This document shows positions 46,333 through 54,800 of a DNA stretch of 64,000 nucleotides, one piece after another; within the stretch, counting starts at the first letter, position 1; every line of letters begins with the position of its first letter. The position numbers and the translations under genes are program-made. Below the pieces are notes generated by a model that did no database searches, was not told the origin of the DNA, and saw only the letters and a list, made by a program, of their open reading frames with translations. This stretch comes from Okeania sp. KiyG1. GTDB lineage: Bacteria > Cyanobacteriota > Cyanobacteriia > Cyanobacteriales > Microcoleaceae. The DNA lies in contig NZ_BLZO01000094.1 in NCBI RefSeq assembly GCF_014132355.1, positions 62,001 to 126,000 of the forward strand. The letters run 5' to 3'.

Positions 46333-46600
46333 CGCGTAGCGCTAGGGAATAGGGAATAGGGAATAGGGAATAGGGAACTTTCATCAATTCATAATGGATA
46401 ATGAATAATGGATAATTACCTCTGGTTAAAACCGTTACGGAATTGAATATCAGGAAATCTGATTTCTTCTCTTGGTCGATTGGATATGGCTCCGAGACCT
46501 CGCCATCCCTCGACCGCTTTTTTATCCTTAAAAGGAGAGGCTTTAAAGCGAATGGATTAATTATCAATTATCAATTGTCAATTATCCATTGTAAAAGGGT
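46333..46600. mobile_element. GGGAATA repeat and a diverged TTCA element
   Basis: GCGCGTAGCGC palindrome and GGGAATA heptamers (46343-46372), then TTCATCAATTCATAATGG from 46380, CCTCTGGTTAAAACCG, the GTCGATTGGATATGG...GACCGC block and CCTTAAAAGGAGAGG. The usual TTCG|GTAA end is replaced by ATTATCAATTATCAATTG. The remaining gap to 47013 holds AATTATT units (46879-46910) and no gene. Confidence 0.6.
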
Positions 46601-47013
46601 TTTTTCCTGTATAGCGCTACGCGAACAGGATTGGAAAATTTCCTAACCAATTCTTGTAATGCTATAAATCAGGAATGAATAAGCTAGTGACTGAAGATGT
46701 TCTATAGTGTTTATCAAGTTTCTGAAGTACAATTTTTTTATTATTTTCAAGGAGAGGTAAGTAGGCAGGTGTTAAAATTTATTGTGAGATGAAGGCAGGA
46801 GACAGAAGGCAGAAGGGAAGAGGTTTTAGAGCTACTTTACTTTTTGTTACATACTTAGTTTTTTTGTGCCAACTTACTCAATTATTAATTATTAATTATT
46901 AATTATTAATTGTTGAATACTTCCTGCTCCCTAAAGCAGTAAAACTTTGTACCTCATCAACTTGATAACTACTGTAAAATAGTTAAGAATAAGTCAACTA
47001 TAACCAGAAAGCA

Positions 47014-47589
47014 ATGAATAAATTATTTGAAAAAATAAATACCCAAGTAACGATTTTAGGAAGTCTTATTGCTATCCTTTGGATTGTACAAATTATTAAT
47101 TTTGAATTTTTAGCAGGAAAATTGAACTATTATGGCGGAATTCATCCTCAAAGTTCTACAGGACTTACGAGTATTTTTTTAGCTCCATTTTTGCATGGTA
47201 GTTATGGTCACTTAATGGCTAATATTCCCCCATTAATTATTCTCGGTTGGTTAATCATGTTACGGGGAGTTCGTGATTTTTTCTTTGTGAGTATCGTTAC
47301 TATAATAGTTAGTGGTTTAGGTATTTGGTATTTCGGTGCGCCTAATTCTGTTCATATTGGTGCAAGTGGATTAGTTTTTGGTTATTTTGGGTTTTTGCTA
47401 CTCCGAAGTTTATTTGACTTCAGTGTTTTATCAGTAATATTCGCCTTAACTGCTGGTTTTCTTTACAGTGGTTTAATCTGGGGTATTTTGCCTTCCGATC
47501 CTAATGTCTCTTGGGAAGCACACTTATTTGGTTTTCTTGGTGGGATATTGGCAGCTCAACTTTTGGGTAAACGTAAACAAAATAGTTAA
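47014..47589 (+). CDS. Rhomboid-family intramembrane serine protease
   Basis: A 191-residue polytopic membrane protein with about six transmembrane helices. The catalytic serine is in HIGASGLVFGYFG (S118 in GASG) and the paired histidine in SWEAHLFGFLGGILA (H170); the oxyanion-side motif HGSYGHLMANIPPLI also fits. Rhomboids cut substrate helices within the membrane; substrates in cyanobacteria are mostly unknown. Full length for the short six-helix class. It stands alone between repeat-filled gaps. Start ATG 47014 has only a weak AGAAAG upstream. Confidence 0.93.
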   Translation: MNKLFEKINTQVTILGSLIAILWIVQIINFEFLAGKLNYYGGIHPQSSTGLTSIFLAPFLHGSYGHLMANIPPLIILGWLIMLRGVRDFFFVSIVTIIVSGLGIWYFGAPNSVHIGASGLVFGYFGFLLLRSLFDFSVLSVIFALTAGFLYSGLIWGILPSDPNVSWEAHLFGFLGGILAAQLLGKRKQNS

Positions 47590-47726
47590 AGTAGAATTGA
47601 TAGGTATTCAATTTCGGTAATTATGATGATTTATGATGCGAGCAAGATGCTCGCACTAATTGCCCTAATCAACCGCCAGGTTGCTATAAAAGAAAGAGGA
47701 TATATATCGGTTTATTTCCTAAGAAA

Positions 47727-47842
47727 ATCATGTCCGGTTGAATACTTACAAATAAGGCAGTAGGAAGCAGGGAGAATAAAGATATTAGCCATGCAACTGA
47801 CAGTTTTAGTTTTTTTCATCACTAATTATCCAGACATGACAT
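47727..47842. mobile_element. ATCATGTCCGG MITE
   Basis: ATCATGTCCGGTTGAATAC ... ATTATCCAGACATGACAT; inverted ends like those of the nested element at 31266-31403. It lies in the 47590-48037 gap, which also has GAGCAAGATGCTCGC (47640-47654) and no gene. Confidence 0.7.
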
Positions 47843-47881
47843 CACAGTTTTTTCCACTCTCCTACTCCCCTACTCCCTTAC

Positions 47882-48048
47882 CGAATAATTAAGGTAAAAA
47901 TCCTCTCACTCGCCGTGGAGAAACAAGAAAAAATTTTCACGCTCCGCGTTAATCCTACCCGTTTTCAAGGAGAGGCAATTGTTAATTATTAATAATTAAT
48001 TATTAATTATTAATTATTAATTATTAATTATTAATTATTAATTGTTTA
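47882..48048 (-). mobile_element. TTCG|GTAA-family element, reverse orientation
   Basis: Preceded by TTAC (47878-47881), then CGAATAATTAAGGTAAAAA, CCGTTTTCAAGGAGAGG and a run of AATTATT units to about 48048. Its far end supplies the last codons (LNN, stop) of the PEP-CTERM gene at 48038. Confidence 0.7.
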
Positions 48049-48364
48049 ATCCCCTAATCCTACTCCACAGACCTAGTCCTACCACAAAAAATAACCCGCT
48101 AATTAAAGTAGGTTCAGGTATCCCTGCATAATCTTTAACCTCATCTGTTGATTGACAGTCGGTAGTAGATTTTTGAGAATATTGAGATGTTTGAGTTAAA
48201 AATTGCGATAAACTAGAACTCCCAGAAGAATTACTATTGGTAGCTAAATTACTATTATTGTCGTTAGAATCTATTACAAAAGCTTCTACAGGTAACCTAG
48301 CAGAAAATCCTACACTCATAATTGAGCTAACCACAACTACTTGTAAAAATTGATTAATTTTCAT
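48038..48364 (-). CDS. Short PEP-CTERM sorting-signal protein
   Basis: A 108-residue exported protein. The N-terminus (MKINQFLQVVVVSSIMSVGF) is a signal peptide. The middle is Ser/Asn/Gln/Thr-rich (about 30-72). The C-terminus IPEPTLISGLFFVVGLGLWS ending in an Arg-containing tail is a PEP-CTERM signal: the Pro-Glu-Pro motif, a hydrophobic helix and a basic end, recognised by exosortase for surface sorting. The mature part would be only about 50 residues. The final codons are provided by a mobile repeat, so the native tail may have been longer. No exosortase gene is visible in the window. Confidence 0.82.
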   Translation of the reverse strand: MKINQFLQVVVVSSIMSVGFSARLPVEAFVIDSNDNNSNLATNSNSSGSSSLSQFLTQTSQYSQKSTTDCQSTDEVKDYAGIPEPTLISGLFFVVGLGLWSRIRGLNN

Positions 48365-48417
48365 TGATTTATACTCCAGATTAATTCAAAAGTCAAAAGT
48401 CAAAAGTCAAAAGTAAA

Positions 48418-48743
48418 CAGGACTTACCGAATTATTAATTATTAATTATTAGTAATTAAATAATTCGCGCCTTAAAGCCTCCCCTTTTAAGGGGAAAAAA
48501 GCGGTCGAGGGATGGCGAGGAAACCTGCGCCATATCCAATGGACCAAGAGAAGAAATAATATTTCCTTATATTCAATTCCGTAACGGTTAAAACCCGAGG
48601 TAATTATCAATTATCCATTATCAATTATCAATTAATGAAGCACGGACACTAAATCTAGTAGTGGCGATTTCCTACGGAATGCTTCGCAAACGCGAATCGC
48701 CCCTACATCTGGCGTTTTTTAAGGTTAATTTGCGTAAGTCCTG
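48418..48743. mobile_element. AGGACTTACGCA MITE split by a TTCG|GTAA element
   Basis: The outer MITE starts CAGGACTTAC and ends TTTGCGTAAGTCCTG. It is interrupted after TTAC (48424-48427) by 212 bp (48428-48639) running CGAATTATTAATTATTAAT ... TTATCAATTAATGAA, after which the outer element continues GCACGGACACTAAATC exactly as in the intact copy at 24059. This fixes both boundaries of the TTCG family and shows insertion next to TTAC with no duplication. Confidence 0.92.
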
Positions 48744-48847
48744 AGTAAAGAAAGTCAAAAGTCAAAAGTAAAGAAAGTTAAAAGTTGTAGGGGCGAATGG
48801 CATTTGCGTTCCGCAAAGCTCCGAATTGCGCCCTCACAAGATTTAGT

Positions 48848-49059
48848 GTAAGCATTCAGCCGTCAGCTATCAGGTATCAGCTATTAATTTTGGGGAAGGT
48901 AAAAATAATTGAGAAATTGAGACAGAATAAAAGTTACTGTTAAAGTTCCCTCCCTAAATCTTAGAAGTAAAGTTACTGTTAAAGTCCCCTTCCTAAATCT
49001 TAGAAGTAATGAATAATTAGGGTTTGCTGATAGCTGACTGCTAATAGCTGAATGCTTAC
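48848..49059. mobile_element. GTAAGCATT MITE with 8-bp duplication
   Basis: GTAAGCATTCAGCCGTCAGC ... TAATAGCTGAATGCTTAC, flanked by the perfect 8-bp repeat GATTTAGT (48840-48847 and 49060-49067). It sits inside another MITE remnant whose right end GGGTAAGTCCTG follows at 49073. It holds two copies of a 38-bp unit (TTACTGTTAAAGT...AAATCTTAGAAGTAA, 48932-49008). Confidence 0.92.
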
Positions 49060-49153
49060 GATTTAGTTTCCATGGGTAAGTCCTGAGAAAGTCAAAAGTC
49101 GTAGGGGCTAATGGCATTGGCGTTCCGCAAAGCTCCGAATTGCGCCCTCAAAG

Positions 49154-50215
49154 TCAAAAGTAAGAAAAAGATGAAATTGCTGGTAAAAATTCCCCAATCC
49201 AATTCCCAACTAACCATAACATATAACCCAAAACCAAAACTGTATAAATAATACTAAGAGGAGCATAAATAGCTAAAATGGCTTGGTCAGATGTTTTTTC
49301 AGGCGAAGGTTGACGGCGCAATAAATCAAAATAAAATTCGAGCGATCGCCTCCTCAAATTATTAATTCCTGTCATGGCCACCAACAAGTAATAACCATCA
49401 AAAGCATTTAATGGATTGAGATTTAACACCACCGTTACCAGAGCAGCACTCATCAATAAATAACTATTTTGCTGCATCAAACTCTGGGGAGGAGAAGCTA
49501 ATAATAACCACAAAGCTAACGCCCAAATAACTATTTGAACTATTACCCCCGCAGCTACAACTAAAACTCTTTGTTTCCGTTTAACTAAAGAATATTGGTC
49601 GGAAGTATTGGTGTACATTCCCGGCAGAAAACACATAAATAATAAACCAATTTCCGGTATAACACCCCCGAAATGTTTCAGAGTAAAAGCATGACCTAAC
49701 TCATGGAGAAAAATCACCAACATAGTCGCAAAACCTAACTTTAATAAATTAGTAGGAGCAGTAGTAAAATCTCCCCAAACTTGTTGATGAGCAGAAACAA
49801 TATCTGTGGCATAAGCTAACCACAAAAAAACTGTTTGACCGAGGAAAAAACAGAGTAAAAACCCAAAACCCGCCGTCCAAATCCAACGAAGTTTATCTAT
49901 ACTTTCTGTTAACCATTCATCAGGTTTGAACAGAGGGATTTTGAAAAATAATATTTGCGCCAAAGAGAATTTTTTCGGCGGTGGTTCCGTACCTTCTAAC
50001 ATACCTGTTGCTGCCAATTTTTGTAATAGTTGTTGAATGTCTTGGAGGGTTAGATCGTATTTATTAGTAATAGCAGGTATTGGTCTTTTTCCTAATAGAC
50101 AAATGACATTTTTATCAATATTATCTACTTGGAGAAACGTTGGATATTCAGGATTGCGTAATATCCAATAACCATCTGGATGTTGAATCCAATGCACCTC
50201 TGATTTTAGTTGCAT
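49154..50215 (-). CDS. M50-family membrane metalloprotease with N-terminal PqqD-like domain
   Basis: A 353-residue protein. The first 75 residues (HWIQHPDGYWILRNPEYPTF, TLQDIQQLLQKLAATGML) resemble a PqqD-like or winged-helix binding module. About six transmembrane helices follow. The zinc site is HELGH (residues 171-175) in helix two and the second motif LNLNPLNAFDGYYLL supplies the aspartate ligand, as in site-2 proteases. This architecture is typical of the M50 peptidases next to HlyD-type secretion genes and RiPP-like clusters. None is seen here on the same strand, but the giant subtilase gene starts 1.65 kb away on the other strand. Substrate unknown. Confidence 0.88.
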   Translation of the reverse strand: MQLKSEVHWIQHPDGYWILRNPEYPTFLQVDNIDKNVICLLGKRPIPAITNKYDLTLQDIQQLLQKLAATGMLEGTEPPPKKFSLAQILFFKIPLFKPDEWLTESIDKLRWIWTAGFGFLLCFFLGQTVFLWLAYATDIVSAHQQVWGDFTTAPTNLLKLGFATMLVIFLHELGHAFTLKHFGGVIPEIGLLFMCFLPGMYTNTSDQYSLVKRKQRVLVVAAGVIVQIVIWALALWLLLASPPQSLMQQNSYLLMSAALVTVVLNLNPLNAFDGYYLLVAMTGINNLRRRSLEFYFDLLRRQPSPEKTSDQAILAIYAPLSIIYTVLVLGYMLWLVGNWIGEFLPAISSFSYF

Positions 50216-50263
50216 ATATTTATCAAATTGAGAAAATACTTTTTGCTAATAAGTAGTTTTTAA

Positions 50264-50568
50264 GTAAGCATTCAGCCGTCAGCTAGCCTCCTATGGTCGG
50301 AACTGCGGACTTCAGCTATTGCTTTTCGTGTGGCTTTAAAGCTGTATTAATTGAGCTAGAATTAATCTTACTACAAAAGTTGTTAAAGTCTATATTCATT
50401 TAAACTATGTCCTTAAAAGCAGGGTCTTATTGCGCTCTAGCTGACTACTAATAGCTGTTTGCGCAGCATTCCGCAGGAAATACTTACGAAAATATAGTAT
50501 AAGTTAAACGAATTTTTACTTCATTCTTTAAAAAGCTGACAGCTGACCGCTAATAGCTGAATGCTTAC
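50264..50568. mobile_element. GTAAGCATT MITE with 8-bp duplication (long copy)
   Basis: GTAAGCATTCAGCCGTCAGC ... TAATAGCTGAATGCTTAC, 305 bp, flanked by the perfect 8-bp repeat GTTTTTAA (50256-50263 and 50569-50576). A second near-end (AGCATTCCGCAGGAAATACTTAC, to 50487) inside suggests one copy within another. It lies just upstream of the M50 protease start. Confidence 0.9.
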
Positions 50569-50628
50569 GTTTTTAATACTATAAAACCGTGAGTATACTG
50601 ATGTATTTGCGAACAATTAATTAGTCCA

Positions 50629-50770
50629 GTAGTGGCGTGACGCACCATAAAATATTCCAATAGTAGGGGTGGGTTCCGCGTTAAATTAATGGTGTTACAA
50701 ATAATCTGATAAACCCGCCCCCAACCCAAGGATATAATGCACTATTTTAGCTGCGTCAGTCCAGTAGGGT
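50629..50770. repeat. AGTCCAGTAGTGGCGTGACG element with hairpin core
   Basis: Inverted ends TTAGTCCAGTAGTGGCGTGA and GCGTCAGTCCAGTAGG enclose a GTAGGGGTGGGTTCCGCG...AAACCCGCCCCCAA hairpin, the same motif as the 82-bp array at 10084. A related element is at about 43328-43565. Confidence 0.65.
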
Positions 50771-50919
50771 TCCTTAGAAAACTAAAATCTAAAATAGATA
50801 TTTAAAAATCTGTCATAACACCCCATTTTAATTGTGTAAATCTGTCAGGACTTAGAGGTTGTTTCTAGAAAGATATAAAATTTTTTTGTTTATTATGGCA
50901 TAGTTTTTTTGTTCTGGTT

Positions 50920-51173
50920 GTCGAAGATCGACAAAACCTCAAAAATATTTCTGTCGAATTTAACCCGGTCTAACTGGAATAGTATGCGTTATATGACTTT
51001 CAGCAATAATTTTTTTTTTGCAGTTCAATCAATTTTGTCGATCTTCGACAAAACCTCAAAAATATCTCTGTCGAATTTAACCCGGTCTAACTGGAATAGT
51101 ATGCGTTATATGACTTTCAGCAGTAATTAGTTTAAAAATTCAATCAATATTATCAATATTGTCGATCTTCGAC
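50920..51173. repeat. Direct repeat with three GTCGA-nnn-TCGAC palindromes
   Basis: GTCGAAGATCGAC (50920-50932), GTCGATCTTCGAC (51037-51049) and GTCGATCTTCGAC (51161-51173), about 120 bp apart. The 80 bp after each of the first two are almost identical (AAAACCTCAAAAATAT, GTCGAATTTAACCCGGTC, TATGCGTTATATGACTTTC). Poly-T runs follow each block. Open frames here are only the repeat. It lies 700 bp upstream of the giant gene and might be regulatory. Confidence 0.8.
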
Positions 51174-51504
51174 AAATTTTTTTTTTTGACCTATGTTACG
51201 CTAAGTTATTAAGTAATTAGTAATTTAAGTTATTAGTTAGCCTCCTATTTAGGAGCTTTCTTTTGGAATGCTTTGCCAACCCTAAAGTCGATCGATAAAT
51301 CCTCGGATGGAGAAGTTTAAGACCTTATTTATTTGGTTAAAATCATAAGTTTATCTATATATTTTCTGAGGTATTACTTATATAGAATTAACTGCGATTG
51401 AAAAATTAAAATGTAGGTCCTTGTAGAACGAAGTATTAGAGTCGCTTATCCGTAGAATAAACCCAATAACAATATGGGTTTGTTTGGTTGGCTTTGGTTC
51501 CTTA

Positions 51505-51800
51505 GCCCAACGTACTGGACTGTTTCATCTTAAATGTTGCATTAGAAAATGGGGTGATGGGGGATGGGGTGATGGGGGATGGGGTGATGGGGGATGGGGT
51601 GATGGGGGGATGGGGTGACGAAAAAAGCTAATGCACTATTTTAGGTGAAACAATCCACTACTGGACTGACACATCTAAAATGGTGCATTAGAAAATGGGG
51701 TGATGGCAACCCACCTCTAACCCTTCCCAGGATGGGAATTGGGGGGTTACAAAAAAAGCTAATGTACTATTTTAGGTGAAACAATCTACTACTCTTATTC
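51505..51800. repeat. Two tandem elements with GGGGTGATG repeats
   Basis: The first, from about 51508 to 51655, has inverted ends (CTGGACTGTTTCATCTTAAA and TTTAGGTGAAACAATCCA) around five GGGGTGATGGGGGAT units (51550-51615). A second diverged copy follows directly to about 51795. The 51174-51505 stretch shows nothing recognisable. The sequence between 51800 and 51868 is the presumed leader of the giant gene. Confidence 0.65.
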
Positions 51801-51868
51801 CAACAGAATAGGCGTGTCACAGAAAAAATATTTAAACAAATGCCAATCAATAATTAGAGGTGCAAATT

Positions 51869-54800
51869 ATGGTATTGTTTTGGAATAAAAAGACTCAACA
51901 AAAACCACAAAAAAAATCTGCCAAAAAGCCAAGAAGTAAAACTTTTATTTTAGAAGAAATTATTAGTCCTGGTGCTTATTGCCCCATACCAATAGATGAC
52001 TCCCTCGTTAACCATCCCATCTTTGGATTATTCACAGAACAAGAATTAATTTCCACGATTTTAGGAACTGACGCTCCTCCAGATATTGCAGATATAGACA
52101 CAGAAATTTTAGTACAAGATTATTGGAAAAAAATCGACCAATACTTTCAAGAAAATCCCAATGAAGCTAATAGTTTTGATTCAGAAGATTTGTCTACTTG
52201 GCCAACCCTAGAAGCACTGATAAATCCAGGACAACCAAGTGTAGAAATACCTGATGTGGGTGGGGCAGTAGATACCTTACCCCCTCCAGTAACGATACCA
52301 GTAGACCCCCCTAGAAATAATCCTGGTAGTGGCACTCAAGGCCCAATTCCAGTAGACCCCCCCAGAAATAATCCCGATAGTGGTACTCAAGACCAAATTA
52401 TTGATACTCCTCAACCACCTACCTTAATTAATTCTATTTCAGACATTACTCTGACACCGCAAATATCCTCTCAAACTATAGATATTTCTCAGGTGTTCGC
52501 TACTCCAGATGGGGGACAACTGAAATATGAAGTCATAAGTGGCAATGGTGAACTTCTCAATATCAACTTAGAAAATAATCAACTATCTATAGAAGCACTA
52601 CCCAAAACAGGGTCAAATCAAATTACAATTCAGGCAACTAATGATGCTGGAGGTGTGGCAGCTCATACTTTTAAGGTTTTCAATAATTATGTTCCACCAG
52701 AGTCGGCGGCAACTATTAATAGTAGTTTAACTGAGTTACAACATATTATTGATGCTAACCCTGATGAATTATTAGCACGTTTGGATACTCCAGAAGCAAA
52801 AACAACTTTGGAAACGTTAATGACTGAGTTAGAATCTAACTTCGGTAATATTGCCAACACTATCCAACAACCAGAAACTCTGACAAAAGCAGGAGTGTCT
52901 CCCGAAGCTGTTGCTACCCTGGAACAACTTTTGGCAAGTGAAGAAGTAGGGGCAACTTTAGGTTTGCCAACTTCTGTGGAGTCAGCTTTGACTTCGGATG
53001 ATTTTCGGACTTGGGATAAGTATTTAGTTAATGCTACGGAAGCTGCTTCTATCCTTTTACCTGATGCTCCTCAAACTAATGTGGCATTTTTGGATTTTGC
53101 GGGAGGACATGGGGAAAATGTGACAGAAGTATTTGAGTCTGTTAACCCCAATGCTGAATATGAACGTTTATCTATTAATAATGGTAATTGGGCAGAACCG
53201 TTGGTGCGGGTTGTGGAGCAGTTAAAGGCGAAGGGCGATCGTGGCGGTTTAGTGAATTTGAGTTTGGACTTGACTGCCATCGACTCGGAAGGTCGGGTTA
53301 CGACTCGTTATGAGTTGACTGCGGAGGAACAGGAGGCCATTCAATTTGCTCGCGAGAATAATGTTTTGTTGGTGGTAGCTGCCGGGAATACTGGCGGTCA
53401 GATGTCTGGTTTAGGCATGGCGGCAGAGAAGTTTGATAATATTATTACTGTGGGGGCGGTGGATCGTTCGAGAGACCGCGCGGACTATTCTGCTTATGAC
53501 TCCGAGGGAGTTACTCCCCAACTTTCCCTGGTGATGGCACCGGGGGGTGAGTGGGAAAACGACCCCAATGCTTTTGTGGGTACGTCCAGAGCGGCGGGTT
53601 ATGTGACGGCAGCAGCGTCTTTGGTTTGGGGCGCTAATTCGGAGTTGAATTATCAACAGGTGAAGGAGTTGTTGTTGACTACTGCTGATGACTTGGCAGC
53701 TCCGGGTTGGGATGCGGAGACTGGTGTGGGTTTGTTGGATGTTAAGGAAGCGGTGGAACGGGCCAAGGTGACTGAGGCAAAACCGCTGGAGGTGACTGCT
53801 GCGCCAGAGGTGTTGTCTTTTACAGGTGAGGGTCGGGTTAATACTTCGTCTCGCGCTGCTTCTGCGGGAACTGAGGCAGCTATTGAGGAGTTGTGGAGCG
53901 ATCGCCAAAATTTGGTAAAAGATTTGGAGTCTTTGCAGGATGCGGGGAATCCAGATTTGGGTTTGGATGAGTTGAGGGCGCGGGTTGAGGATAAGACAGA
54001 GGCAGCTTTTAAGGAGTTTGGGCGCTTGAGTTCGGATGTAGCGATCGCTTCTGCCAAGGAAAATATGGTTTTGGAGGAGTTGGGGTTTGCGAGTCGGTGG
54101 AATGGAATTGAGCAAGGGCGCTTGCAGAATTTTGAGGTGGTTAAGTTAGCTTTGAAAAATCGTTTGGAGGCGTTGAATGAGGCTAAGGTTGAGTTAGAGA
54201 AGCCTTCTGCGAATGAGAAGTCTTTGAAGAAGGCGATCGGTGAAGTTGAAGAAAAACTGCGCAAGCACAAAGTACCGACTTACCCGGATTACTATTGGTT
54301 GGTAGCAACAAATACCAGTCAAATTCAAGACGAGATTGATTTAATCTCTGAACAAATTTCAGATTATCAAACTAAATACAATAAGAGTAAGAACCCGTGG
54401 AGACCACGCCAAAAACGGGAGATATTTGATAAGTTAAAGACGAGTGCAGAAGAAGTAAAAAGTAAGCTTCAAGAATATTTGAATCTGACCGCACAACAAA
54501 CACGTCTCTCCAAGTCCAGGAATGGAATAGAAAAAGATCGGCAGCTACATAACATTTTGAAACGACGAGCTGCGGCAAAAGCTGACATTGATACTGCTTA
54601 TGGCAATTTGCTAAAGTGGGCAAAAGAATGGAAGGAAAAAAATGGAACTATATGGAAGCACTTTCGTGGAGAAGGATTTCCTCCTATTCCTTTTATATTG
54701 AATCAATATAATAGATTTTCTACTATCTTGACTTACCCTAGTAGTAAAAGAGAAGTTCTTAAAGAGCCGAATGAAAAAATCGATTTTTACGATAAAAGAA

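Noticed and set aside
50909-51130. A 73-codon ORF with repeated LSNLTRSNWNSMRYMTFS
   Set aside because: The protein repeat only mirrors the direct DNA repeat with its palindromes; no ribosome binding site.
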